DNA of 64,000 nucleotides, taken from NCBI GenBank assembly GCA_002633025.1, contig NMRB01003184.1, forward strand, positions 1-64,000, in the 5' to 3' direction. The notes below the pieces were generated by a model. That model worked only from the letters and a program-made list of their open reading frames with translations, did no database searches and was not told where the DNA came from. Made by a program: the position numbers and the translations under genes. This document shows, one piece after another, positions 40,923 to 51,742 of the stretch (positions are counted from its first letter, which is position 1; every line of letters begins with the position of its first letter). Source of the DNA: Notospermus geniculatus (Eukaryota > Nemertea > Pilidiophora > Heteronemertea > Lineidae).

Positions 40923-41229
40923 ATGTTATTGATTTCAGACAAATGTGCGTGTCATTTTCCGCGAAATACGGGTAGGCCTACATCATGGCACTGGGCCAAA
41001 TTCATTTAGATCTCTGATTGGCCAGAGGACCTGAAACGAGGTTTCCGTGGCGTCACAGTTGATCCGAGATGAGATGACGTCAGTGAAAACCCCGCTGCCG
41101 CGAGTGATGCTGCACCGTCATGCTCGACGTCGTGGTGACGCTGCGTTCTTAGACCCGACGTCATGGGTTGTTGGCAAAGGTAAATGCGTTAGGACAACAA
41201 ACTTCATCTAATTTAACAGTTCATTGTTG
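40923..41229. other. No gene seen
   Basis: Several GACGTCA words; no exon called. Confidence 0.4.
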
Positions 41230-41420
41230 GCGGATGACCCCCAAAATCACTAGGTTTCTGTGTAACATGCATATCGACAATCCCTGAAAGTTTCGTCGCG
41301 ATACGTGGCGTATTTTTTGAGTTATCCTGCTGAAACCACAGATTGGACGGAGAGATCGAGAGAGAGAAATCCAGTGAAACCAATGAAGACCGCCACCTTG
41401 TGAGGTGGTGGTGGTCTTAA
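41230..41420. repeat. Interspersed repeat R2, copy 1
   Basis: GGATGACCCC to a terminal hairpin AAGACCGCCACC..GGTGG..GGTCTT (41386-41418). A second copy at 61646-61836 ends in an intact hairpin with different stem bases. Confidence 0.75.
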
Positions 41421-41468
41421 TTACACAACCATGTTCTTGCACAATGAATGAGTTCTAAAAAATCTTAC

Positions 41469-41550
41469 CTGTGTGTGGCTTTCAATTTGGATCGCAGTAA
41501 TTTCCAAAATCTCAGATGTTCATGTACTGTACTGTCATTACTATCAATAT
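41469..41550 (-). CDS. Candidate exon, related to the repeated exon at 42.9 kb
   Basis: Minus strand: strong acceptor TTTCATTCTTTAG|, then IDSNDSTVHEHLRFWKLLRS, KLKATH, donor CACAG|GTAAGA. The second half (LRFWKLLRSKLKATH) resembles LSQILKLLKTLLTT of the exon at 42933. Good splice sites at both ends, no family known. Confidence 0.4.
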
Positions 41551-41576
41551 CTAAAGAATGAAAGATACATGTAGGA

Positions 41577-41790
41577 CGAATTGCCCTAGGGGACGACGAA
41601 TTGTCCGAGGAAGAATTGCCCCAGGGGACGAATTGTCCTAGGGGACGAATTGCCCTAGGGGATGAATTGTCCGGGGACGAATTGCCCTAGGGGATGAATT
41701 GTCCGGGGACGAATTGCCCTAGGGGATGAATTGTCCGGGGACGAATTGCCCTAGGGGATGAATTGTCCGGGGACGAATTGCTCTAGTGAC
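41577..41790. repeat. GGACGAATTGCCCTAGG minisatellite, left part
   Basis: 16-17 bp units alternating GGACGAATTGCCCTAGGGG and GATGAATTGTCCGG. Same orientation as 42229-42395, so this is one array split by an insertion. Confidence 0.85.
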
Positions 41791-42228
41791 CAGTGTTTCC
41801 GCCAGAGGGTACGCAGTGAGTACCCTCAAAGGAACAGAAAAGGGCCGTTTTCTTCAATTTCATGGGGTTTTTTCCTGATTTTGAAGAACTGCATACCCTC
41901 ACAGTGTTCTCCACGGGTTTTGGTCTAAGAGGGGCGGCAGTGGGCGTGGTGCCAAAGGTACTGCACGAGGCGCCTTCTGGCGGGGGGTCTGGGCCTCCCC
42001 CAGCGAAATTTTGGATTTTAGGTGCTCTGAGATGCGTTTTCTGAGCATCTCAGATGCATAACTGAGTGATCTAAACCATAAATATTAGGGCGGACGAATT
42101 TTTAAGAGGGGCGGGCCGTTTTTAAGATGGGTGGATTTTGCCGTTGGTATTTTTAAGAGGGGTGGGCTGCCCTTTATTAAACTGGTGTGGAGAACACTGC
42201 CTCAAAAATATTTCTGGCAGAAACCCTG
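41791..42228. mobile_element. hAT5-like MITE, CAGTGTTTCCGCCAGA ends
   Basis: Right end TCTGGCAGAAACCCTG. Flanked by GTGAC and GGGAC (one change), inside the minisatellite. It carries a second insertion (next). Confidence 0.75.
41902..42199. mobile_element. hAT5-like MITE, CAGTGTTCTCCAC ends
   Basis: Perfect 5-bp duplication CCTCA (41897-41901, 42200-42204). Right end GTGGAGAACACTG. The right tip also occurs at 21556-21575 and a left tip at about 49500. Confidence 0.85.
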
Positions 42229-42395
42229 GGGACGAATTGCCCTAGGGGACAAGTTGTCCGGGGACGAATTGCCCTAGGGGACGAATTGTCCGGGGACGAA
42301 TTGCCCCAGGGGACGAATTGCCCTAGGGGATGAATTGTCCTAAGTGACGAATTGTCTGGGGACCAAGTGTCCAGGGACAAATTGTCCTCTAACCA
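42229..42395. repeat. GGACGAATTGCCCTAGG minisatellite, right part
   Basis: Continues the array at 41577-41790. Confidence 0.85.
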
Positions 42396-42479
42396 CTTGT
42401 AGGCCGTGCAAGTTTATCGTGACCTGTGGCCCTCTCAGAAAACACTTTGAAATCAGGCGAAAGATTACATGTTGTAGTA

Positions 42480-42600
42480 TGGGAGCATCCATTAAGTATG
42501 AATGCACTAAATCGCTGACTTTTTAGACCCCCTCCCCCTGTACGCACCTTGTCCGCATTGGCTCAACCCCCCTGACAAGCATGCCAAGGGACTACTTTAT
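42480..42600. mobile_element. Element X, left end piece
   Basis: GGGAGCATCCATTAAGTATG, then GCACTAAATCG, as in the copies near 28589 and 35737. Confidence 0.55.
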
Positions 42601-42932
42601 TACTCGATGAATTACCTATTTGTTACAATTCCGTAAATATACAATGTACATAGGGCTGTTTAGACAACAGACAAATATCCACATGCAAGCCGAGTGAATC
42701 TGATTGACACTCTTGCGTGCAAACGCTACCCAATGCGGTTCAATGTGGATTTAAAATGGTGCCGAATCCACATCGGGCAACATACATGTACGACCACATT
42801 CAAATCTTGTCTAAACGCAAATGAGACCTGATGCGGGTCGATCGGATCCAATTGGAATGAATCTGAATGCAGTTTTTTTGCTTGTCGAAACGGCCCTATT
42901 GTTCTTGCTCAATGAATGATTTCTTATCTTAC

Positions 42933-43019
42933 CTGTGTGGTCAGTAAGGTTTTCAGTAATTTCAGAATTTGACTAAGCAACCGAGGGCTCTCTACTCTCT
43001 GACTTTTCACGACTGTCTC
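42933..43019 (-). CDS. Candidate exon, intact member of a repeated exon
   Basis: Minus strand: acceptor TTTTTCTCTCTTTTTAG|, 29 open codons ETVVKSQRVESPRLLSQILK, LLKTLLTTQ, donor CAG|GTAAGA; phase 0 both sides. The same block in the tandem units at 43775-43859 and about 48180-48270 keeps both splice sites but has lost bases and gained stops. Function unknown; probably an amphipathic helix. Confidence 0.45.
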
Positions 43020-43774
43020 CTAAAAAGAGAGAAAAACATGACTTAAGTAGCCCTCACCTCGTGCATGTCGTGTCACATGACCAGAATGCCAGTAGTCTCT
43101 AGGACATATCAATCATCATTGAAAAAATACACTAGATTGAGGGAATAAGGTTTGAAATAAGCCGTGGCCATTTACTAAAACACCCTTACTGGCCCTCTAA
43201 AGTGTCCAGGGCCATGGCTGGCTGACCCTAGGCCTATTGTGTGCCTTCATTTGATTGATGTAATAATGAACTGGGTCAGCTGAAGTTGGCCATCCATGAC
43301 CTTGGACAAGAATCATTTTAGAGGGCCAGTAAGGGTGTTTTGGAAAATGGCCACAGCTTATTTCAAGCCCTGCGTCTGACGTCATCAAATTCAAATGACG
43401 TCTACGGTCATGAATGGGTATGACGCCACGTGTTGGATGGAAAATGGACGGAACACGTGGTCAGATGCACTGCGTCAGCATGTCACAACGTTCCATCCAA
43501 CATGGCGTCACCTCGCTGATGACGTTACGTGCATACTGCATAGCCTCTATTGTACTCGAAGTGCTGGTGCCAATGATACTGGCATTAGGAAAGGACCCAA
43601 CCACAACTACTCTCCATTCCACTTCCGATTGGCGCGAGGTTTATCAACGATAGCTCCGCAACGGCTGGGCGGATTTTGATGACACACACGTCTGAATCTG
43701 AATGTGGTTTTTTTTGGCTTGTCGTCTATAAACGGCCCTACTGTTCTCGCTCAATGAATGATTTCTTATCTTAC

Positions 43775-43859
43775 CTGTGTGGTCAGTAAGGTTTTCAGTA
43801 ATTTCAGACTTTTAAATAACCGAGCGCTCCCTCTCTCTTCTACTTTTCACGACAGTCTC
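43775..43859 (-). pseudogene. Decayed copy of the repeated exon
   Basis: Two bases shorter than the copy at 42933, with in-frame stops; both splice sites kept. Another such copy lies at about 48180-48270. Confidence 0.5.
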
Positions 43860-44047
43860 CTAAAAAGAGAGAAACATGACTTGTAGCCCTCACCTCGTGC
43901 ATGTCGTGTCACACATGACCAGAATGCCAGTCTCTAGGAAATATCAATCATCATTGAAAAAATACAATAGATTGAGGGAATAAGGTTCGAACCTAACCTA
44001 CAATGAGGCTAAAAAGATTTGAAAAAACATGGGCCACACTGGAAAAC

Positions 44048-44440
44048 CAGGGCTCAAAATTCACTGCGGCCATCGCGGCAATTGCCGCAGAACACGACGA
44101 TTTTGCCGCTGTTTACTCCTATTGCCTGCGGCCATGGATTGCCGCCGAAGTTCTCACTGACTTAATGTCATGCATTCCTACCTTTGGTGCATACATAATG
44201 TACAACAAGCCACAGAACTAGTCTGCGGTACTTGTGTAGGTTCCCGTTCATGAAATTAGCCTTCTCACAGACTGGTCCCCTGTTGTAGCACGTGCCTCCA
44301 CTTTAGGGAGTGCATTAAGACAGGGGACCAGTCTAAGATGGCCGCAGACAGAGTGCTGAAATCTGGGAAATGGCTGCAGAGGGACTGGAAATGGCCGCAG
44401 AAGAGCCCAATCTCAGGACTTTGGGGAATTTTGAGCCCTG
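44048..44440. mobile_element. hAT5-like MITE, CAGGGCTCAAAATTC ends
   Basis: 5-bp duplication AAAAC (44043-44047, 44441-44445). Units 2 and 3 of the array show the empty site GGAAAACATTAAACC. Inside, AGACTGGTCCCCTGT (44267-44281) is inverted at 44320-44334. Confidence 0.9.
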
Positions 44441-45029
44441 AAAACATTAAACCAAACGAATTTGAGTCAACGACACACGGGCATTGCTGAAGTGCCGATG
44501 CGCGGGTGCCGGTGGTGGTGGGTGTGCACCGTATAGAGGCTATGCACTGACGACTCAGGGCTTGAAATAAGACGTGGCCATTTACTAAAACACCCTTACT
44601 GGCCCTCTAAAGTGTCCAGGGCCATGGCTGGCTGACCCTAGGCCTATTGTGTGCCTTCATTTGATTGATGTAATAATGAACTGGGTCAGCTGAAGTTGGC
44701 CATCCATGACCTTGGACAAGAATCATTTTAGAGGGCCAGTAAGAAGGGTGTTTTGGAAAACGCACTGGCTATTCGTACCGTCACGGTGCAAATAACGCCA
44801 AACCAGATCTTATTCACACCGTCGTAAACAGCCAATCAGAGAGCTTCATTCCAGACATGCCAGATGAAGTTACCGATATCATCTCGCACAATGCCGGATT
44901 TTTTTTTCAATATTCTTGATGAAAACATTATTTTATAACCACTACCAGGATAAAAAGTTTTATAATCAATGCTTTTGGGCAAGGTAGGCCTACTAAAGTA
45001 TCTAATGATTCCCCGCAATTCGTAGCATG

Positions 45030-45105
45030 AGCCTCAGTGGCCGAGTTGTTAGCGTGGGTGGTTATCAAACGGAAGGCCGCGGGTTCGAGCCCCGTCATGA
45101 CAGTT
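45030..45105 (+). mobile_element. tRNA-like sequence (class II type), SINE head
   Basis: A box TGGCCGAGTTGTTAGCG and an intact T arm GCGGG-TTCGAGC-CCCGT, but the acceptor and anticodon arms do not pair. Resembles tRNA-Leu/Ser. Pseudogene or SINE head, not a working tRNA. Confidence 0.6.
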
Positions 45106-45302
45106 CTTTTTATCATTGAGTTTCACCTCCTTTTATTTTTTTTCCGTCTTTTTATTGATCGTGATATCGATCAGTGTGACTGTCAGAAAATGGGAACTGC
45201 ATTCTTGAGCCAATTTTTTTTAAAAAAAAATTACCGGTAGGCTAGGGCCTAGGCCTATGAAAAATATTTTATCATCAGACAGAGGCCAACATTTCGTCAT
45301 TA

Positions 45303-45650
45303 AGGCCATGTAAAAAAAAAGTTGGTTAGCATCCCCTCCCGCCATGGAAATCACCCCCCTCCTCAAAAAATTTTTTATTTTTTATTTTCAAAAAAACTTT
45401 CCAAAAATTGCCAAAACAATGATAAAATTGTAGGCTGGGATGCTTAAATAATTAACAACACAGTTTTAATGGATAGAAAGTAGTTTTTATTTCAATTCCT
45501 ACCTTTATATTTGGAATTACCCTCAGATTGCCATGATTACCATGGTAACATGCATGTCAAACTCAATAAAAATTTTTTAAAAAACCTCCCGCCCTCCTCA
45601 GAAAACTGAGAGTGAAAGGATGCTAACCAACTATTTTTTACATGGCCTAT
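45303..45650. mobile_element. MITE, GGCCATGTAAAAAA ends
   Basis: AAGTTGGTTAGCATCCC near the left is mirrored by GGATGCTAACCAACT near 45618-45632. Nested in the Mutator-like element. Confidence 0.75.
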
Positions 45651-46164
45651 TAACTGTGAAAGGAGAATATGGGGTCATTGGACCCCGTCAAAGGAAAAAA
45701 AATTGCCCAGGCAGCTAAAATATCATTTTACCGGTAGATCTGCTGCCCATCAGTCGCACTGTCCGAGTTACGGTGCAGAAATTATACATCACCGTCACGG
45801 TACGAATAATCATTCTCCACGCATACTATTCCCACCGTGACGGTGTAAATAAGAGCTGTTCCCGCACTATTCACACCGTCACGGTACTAATAAGAACCAG
45901 CGGCGCACAATTCACACCGTCACGGTACGAATAAGAACCGGCGGCGCACTATTCACACCGTCACGGTACGAATAAGATCTGGTTTGGCGTTATTTGCACC
46001 GTCACGGTACGAATAGCCCCGGCCTTTGGAAAATGGCCACAGCTTATTTCAAGCCCTGCGTCTGATGTCATCAAAATCAAATGACGTCATGAATGGGTAT
46101 GATGCCACGTGTTGGATGGAAAATGGACAGAACACGTGGTCAGATGCACTGCGTCAGCATGTCA

Positions 46165-46773
46165 NNNNNNNNNNNNNNNNNNNNNNNNNNNNNNNNNNNN
46201 NNNNNNNNNNNNNNNNNNNNNNNNNNNNNNNNNNNNNNNNNNNNNNNNNNNNNNNNNNNNNNNNNNNNNNNNNNNNNNNNNNNNNNNNNNNNNNNNNNNN
46301 NNNNNNNNNNNNNNNNNNNNNNNNNNNNNNNNNNNNNNNNNNNNNNNNNNNNNNNNNNNNNNNNNNNNNNNNNNNNNNNNNNNNNNNNNNNNNNNNNNNN
46401 NNNNNNNNNNNNNNNNNNNNNNNNNNNNNNNNNNNNNNNNNNNNNNNNNNNNNNNNNNNNNNNNNNNNNNNNNNNNNNNNNNNNNNNNNNNNNNNNNNNN
46501 NNNNNNNNNNNNNNNNNNNNNNNNNNNNNNNNNNNNNNNNNNNNNNNNNNNNNNNNNNNNNNNNNNNNNNNNNNNNNNNNNNNNNNNNNNNNNNNNNNNN
46601 NNNNNNNNNNNNNNNNNNNNNNNNNNNNNNNNNNNNNNNNNNNNNNNNNNNNNNNNNNNNNNNNNNNNNNNNNNNNNNNNNNNNNNNNNNNNNNNNNNNN
46701 NNNNNNNNNNNNNNNNNNNNNNNNNNNNNNNNNNNNNNNNNNNNNNNNNNNNNNNNNNNNNNNNNNNNNNNNN
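46165..46773. other. Assembly gap, 609 N
   Basis: Falls in unit 2 of the tandem array; its size may be estimated. Reading frames crossing it are artefacts. Confidence 0.99.
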
Positions 46774-47514
46774 ACTTTTCACGACTGTCTCCTAAAAAGA
46801 GAAAAATATGACTTGTAGTCCTCACCTCGTGCATGTCGTTTCACATTATGACAAGAATGCCAGTCAACATTTGAATCATCATATTGAAAAATTACAATAG
46901 ATTGAGGGAATAAGGTTCGAACCTAACCTACGAGGTTTAAAAAATTTGAAAAAACATGGGCCACACTGGAAAACATTAAACCAAACGAATTTGAGTCAAC
47001 GACACACGGGCATTGCTGAAGTGCCGATGCGCGGGTGCCGGTGGTGGTGGGTGTAGGCCTACCGTATAGAGGCTATGCACTGACGACGCAGGGCTTGAAA
47101 TAAGACGTGGCCATTTACTAAAACACCCTTACTGGCCCTCTAAAGTGTCCAGGGCCATGGCTGGCTGACCCTAGGCCTATTGTGTGCCTTCATTTGATTA
47201 ATGTGATAATAAACTCGGTCTAGCTGAAATTGACCATCCATGACCTTGGACAAGAATCATTTTAGAGGGCCAGTAAGGGTGTTTTGGAAAATGGCCACAG
47301 CATGCTTATTTCAAGCCCTGCGTCTGACGTCATCAAAATCAAATGACGTCATGAATGGGTATGACGCCACGTGTTGGATGGAAAATGGACGGAACACGTG
47401 GTCAGATGCACTGCATCAGCATGTCACAACGTTCCATCCAACATGGCGTCACCTTGCTGATGACGTTACGTGCATCGCCTCTATTGTACTGGAAGTGCTG
47501 GTGCCACTGATACT

Positions 47515-47964
47515 CTCGCTCAGCCAGACCCTCAGTTAGTCTCGCGCAGCAGACAACCGGAGGGTCTGGCCCCAAACGCAAGTATTTTTGTAATCACATC
47601 CGGGTACCCGCACCCCGATTCTGGGCGCGCATACCCGGATGTAAATTCATACAGAGCTATGCGTTAAGTCAGAGCATCGATTCAGCTCCTATATTATGTC
47701 GCAGGAACGGTAATAAAAATACAGAAAATTGTTAAAATGTAAATAATATATATGTGTCATAAAGCTCGATAAGACTAATTTGAGGGATTGTTAATGCGGT
47801 ACGCTAAGAAATCTTATGGCGCGTTTAATCGACGTCTGTGCGTGAGTGCCACCTGTGGTGAGATGTTGGAACCGTTAGCATAACCAAAATGGATGAGTCT
47901 GGGGCCAGACTCTGATCCAAGCGTAGGAAGCGGAGCGAGATCAGAGGCTGGCGGTGCGAGACTA
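47515..47964. mobile_element. 450-bp insertion with 10-bp direct repeat
   Basis: CACTGATACT on both sides (47505-47514, 47965-47974); unit 1 lacks it. TTAGTCTCGCGCAGC near the left and GGTGCGAGACTA at the right are inverted. The extra ~22 bp outside the left repeat is unexplained. Confidence 0.75.
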
Positions 47965-48479
47965 CACTGATACTGGCATTAGGAAAGGCCAGACCAAACC
48001 ACAACTACTCTCCATTCCAGTTCCGATTGGCGCAAGGTTTATCAACGATAGCTCCGCAACGGCTGGGCCGATTTTGATGACACACACGTCTGAATCTGAA
48101 TGTGGTTTTTTTGGCTTGTCGTCTAAATGGCCCTACTGTTCTCGCTCAATGAATGATTTCTTATCTTACCTGTGTGGTCAGTAAGGTTTTCAGTAATTTC
48201 AGAATTTTAAAACTAAGTAACCGAGCACTCCCTCTCTCTTCTACTTTTCACGACTGTCTCCTAAAAAGAGAAAAATATGACTTGTAGTCCTCACCTCGTG
48301 CATGTCGTTTCACATTATGACCAGAATGCCAGTCTCTAGGACATTTGAATCATCATATTGAAAAATTACAATACCGGTAGATTGAGGGAATAAGGTTCGA
48401 ACAACCTACAATGAGGTCACACAGAAAAAGATTTGAAAAAACATGGGCCACACTGGAAAACATTAAACCAAACGAATTT

Positions 48480-48598
48480 ACAGTGACTGCCTTTTGAGGC
48501 GAGCTGTTTTCTTTGGGCCCCTCGTGAACAATAGAAAATCTATTGTTCACAAGGGGCCCAAAGAAAACAGCTCGCCTCAAAGGCAGTCACTTACACTC
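48480..48598. mobile_element. Palindromic insertion, AACAATAGAA centre
   Basis: Arms of ~55 bp starting AGTGACTGCCTTTTGAGGCG. Flanked by AATTT (48475-48479, 48599-48603); units 1 and 2 show the empty site. Its centre matches that of the palindrome at 38061, while the outer arms differ. Confidence 0.8.
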
Positions 48599-48748
48599 AA
48601 TTTGAGTCGGTGACACACGGGCATTGCTGAAGTGGCGATGCGTGGGTGCCAGTGGTGGTGGGTGAACCGTATTTGGTGCCAATGATACTGGCATGTCAAC
48701 CCCCAAAGTCACCATATGGTCACCAGCTCTAATCTCACAATGAAATGT

Positions 48749-48769
48749 GACACACACACACACACACAC
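48749..48769. repeat. (CA)n microsatellite
   Basis: About nine CA units. Confidence 0.9.
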
Positions 48770-48888
48770 ATGATTCAGCACAGCACAAGCAAAGACACAA
48801 TGAGCATGAAACAAAGCAGCCTAATCCCTTCAAGACAACACTTAAAGAGGAACTACCCTTTACATGAATATGACGGTGATGTGTATAG

Positions 48889-49262
48889 CCGTGGTTACAC
48901 TACATAAAATCCCCGTGTTTTTTGCGGTCACACCTATGAATTGCCGGGCTTCAAGAAACCCGTGTCTGAAAAACACGGGTTTCTGGAACACGGCAATCTC
49001 GCCGTGCTTTTCGAAATCCCCGTGTCTCATTAGTCCTTTAGCACGGCGACAGATGGCGCAGCCAGTAAGTGACTTCGATTTCGCTCCTCCACCAATGTGG
49101 GCCAATACAGAAATGACTGAAGAGTCGGTGCATGCAGCGCCCCTGTCGCCGGGCTACCTAACTACAATGTAGTAGTGTGACCTCTCGGCGGGATTTTCGC
49201 ACACACGGGTTTGACCCGGGCCTGAAAAAACATGGGTATTTTCAACAGGTGTAACCTTAGCT
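48889..49262. mobile_element. MITE, AGC..GGTTACAC ends
   Basis: GTGGTTACACTACATAAAAT at the left, mirrored by ATTTTCAACAGGTGTAACCT at the right. Inner hairpin AGAAACCCGTGT-CTGAAAA-ACACGGGTTTCT at 48954-48984. Confidence 0.7.
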
Positions 49263-49708
49263 TATGTGGGATGTATACACTTAGTTTACTTGCAATCTCT
49301 GTTTGAGTAAAAAATACCCTGGAAAAACTTTGTAAACATAGGTACACTTTCAACCGAACATGTCTATAGGAATGCCTTTTCCTATTCCTCGGCCTAGTTG
49401 GGTGGATATTGGATAGCTAGAGTGTAGGGCCTAATAGTCTCGGGCAGCAGGGAAAAATTTTCATGGATGGCTTCCCCCAGATGACCACTCCCCCCCCTGC
49501 AGTGTTCTCCAACTCCTATACCCCGGGTACACACCACCACACCAAATTTTCTTGCCGCCAACCTAAACGCTGGAACAGACCTTCCCTGCCACACCAAAAA
49601 AATCTGCCGCCACACAGCCTGAGATTTGCCCGTTAACCTCGCCTTCAGGTTTTGGCATGATACCAACTAACTCTTCAGTAGTACAATCTACTTGCGTAGG
49701 AACTAGGA
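49263..49708. other. No gene seen
   Basis: A hAT-like left tip CAGTGTTCTCCAACTCC occurs near 49499; its right end was not found. Confidence 0.4.
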
Positions 49709-50039
49709 CAGGGTTCCTCCACCAGACAGCTGTAAAATTTCATGGACCTTTTGAGGACTTTCATGGTATCAAATATGTAAAATTTAATGACTTACACAGA
49801 AGCCGGGCAATGTGCACCGGCGTCCGCGTCCGACTTTTACTCTTTCGTGATGGACAGAAATTAACGAGACAATGTAAAAAACACTGGAAATTTAATTTTC
49901 AAGACTGAACATTTTATTTTTTAAGGACTTTTGTGGACTTTATATGATTTTCTTAATATTTATGGACTTTCAAGGCCTTAAATTTAAGCATTTTATATTC
50001 TTGGACTTTCATGGTTTTAAAGGACCTGGAGGAACCCTG
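49709..50039. mobile_element. hAT5-like MITE, CAGGGTTCCTCC ends
   Basis: 5-bp duplication TAGGA (49704-49708, 50040-50044). Right end GGAGGAACCCTG. Left ~115 bp also at 36733. Confidence 0.9.
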
Positions 50040-50576
50040 TAGGAACGAGGTAACAGACAACAACATGGCGAATGCTGCAGCGTGACAGCGAACGATTCGC
50101 GATTTCAAGGCCTGATTTTCCGGATTCAGAGTTTGAATCTGCTGCAACGACAGGCATGGGATACTTTTATTGATGGAAAGAAAGTACTCGTGAGTACAAA
50201 AATGGGAAGCAGCCAGTGAATTGTACCAGTCGGGGCTAGCTGTCAGCCCACGTGTACTTGCTAAGCCGTGAATTTCATTTAGCTGTTCCATCGATTAGTT
50301 GTACGGGGATGTCCTGGTATAGGGGATTTCTTCCAATTAATGGTAAAAATAAGGATTAAGTAGCAGTTCCGAAATGATGAGGAATGTCAATAAACACCAT
50401 ATAGGCCTAATGACATATCTATTTGAAATAAAAACACCAAATGTGATGGTGCCAAATGCGTATTGAACGGCGGGGTGGTAACAGAACAGCCAGTGAAATA
50501 CAGGTGATGACTGCGAAAGATGCCAAGGGTTTGTGCGAGCGTAGTCGGAGGGCGGAGCGATGTCACAACCCTTGGT

Positions 50577-51742
50577 CAGTCAGGACTCATTTCCTAAAGA
50601 GGAGAATGCTCCTGTTCAGGAGAAATTCTCCTAATAAGGAGAAAATGACCAAATTATTGCCTCCCAGAATTTCTCCTGATTAGGAGAAATTCTCCTGTTC
50701 AAGAGCTGGGAAAACTTAAAATGCAAATGCGCATGCTCCTGGTGAAATGCGCATGTGCAAACAGGATGAATCAAGATGGCTGCTGTGTTGGTGAACTTTT
50801 CCAAATACATGGCAGCAATCGTATTTTTGGTTTTTGATTGGGGATTTACCATTTTGCTATGGGCATTTGGAAAATGACTGATTATAGATCGATCCCGTCA
50901 ATTGGGCCAAATGGAAAAATATCAGACTTTTACGCGATTTATGTGAAACAAAATGTTTTCTTCTTGTTTATTTGAGGCCCAGGGTGTGCAGTTGACAAAA
51001 CGGCATGAATGACGTCGTAGAATGGAAGTCACATGGCGCGTAGTGTTGGGAACGTCGTCACGTCATGCCACCCGTGACCGGCCCGAATGACCATGTGCGG
51101 GCTTGAAATCGACGAAAATTTGACATGAAAATCATTGATTTCTATAGTACCGCCTCTTTGATTTTCTATGTCTGTACCGAAATAAGTTCGGACTGCCAGG
51201 CGCTTTCATATTCATGAATATCGTTTTGAAAAGAAAGTTTTAAACTTCGAGGTTTTGTGCGGCTATAAAGTTGAAAATGCGAAACTTTTAAACCCGTTCG
51301 GGACTTTCTCCGCACGATATCACTAAGTTCTGATAGGCTAGGTGTTTTGTATCAAAATGTGATTGAAGAGAATCTCGGAGCAATCCTCTTTCTTCTGATG
51401 TGCAACTTTGATAGTATGTCGCTTGTTAGTATTTGATTCTCGGTGGTTGAAAATGCGACGCAGGTTTCATTTATGCAAACAAGGTCCCAATTGACGGGAT
51501 CGATCTATAGTGCTAGATTTTTGGATAAACATAAATAAAGATGATTTGCTGTCTTTGCAAGTGACTTTAGCCAAGGTGGGAGCCAAAATGGACACTTCTC
51601 ATGGAGGGTCACGTGGTACGACCCAGTTAAAATTTTCTCCTAATTTGGAGAATTCAACGAAATTTTTCTCCTAAATGGGCGAATTCTTCAAAACTGGAGA
51701 ATTTCTCCTCTTTAGGAAATGATTCCTGACTGTTGGTTGGTA
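50577..51742. mobile_element. 1.17-kb TIR element, AGGAGAAATTCTCC words
   Basis: CAGTCAGGACTCATTTCCTA and complement at the ends, then repeated AGGAGAA/TTCTCCT words. TTGGT precedes the left end and follows the right end. Confidence 0.75.
50884..51515. mobile_element. Nested TIR element, ATAGATCGATCCCGTC ends
   Basis: ATAGATCGATCCCGTCAATT at the left, exact complement near 51489-51513. Nested in the previous element. Confidence 0.7.

Larger units (their letters stand above)
44761..46024. mobile_element. Mutator-like element, 1264 bp
   Basis: 9-bp duplication TTTGGAAAA (44752-44760, 46025-46033); other array units lack it. Ends GGCTATTCGTACCGTCACGG and the next ~30 bp, inverted at the right. 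CACCGTCACGGTACGAATA repeats about six times near the right end, a likely transposase-binding array. No transposase. Confidence 0.9.
43153..48690. repeat. ~1-kb tandem triplication
   Basis: Three units start near 43153, 44562 and 47092. Each has a palindromic block (CCATTTACTAAAACACCCTT ... inverted), a GACGCCACGTGTTGGATGG hairpin block and a long unique-looking block. Removing later insertions gives units of about 1.0 kb. A partial copy of the last block precedes the array (42895-43150). Unit 2 contains the 609-base gap. Confidence 0.85.

Noticed and set aside
44003-44221. Alanine-rich 72-codon ORF
   Set aside because: It lies mostly inside the hAT5-like MITE at 44048-44440.
45030-45105. Functional tRNA-Leu/Ser
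   Set aside because: Only the T arm folds; no acceptor pairing.
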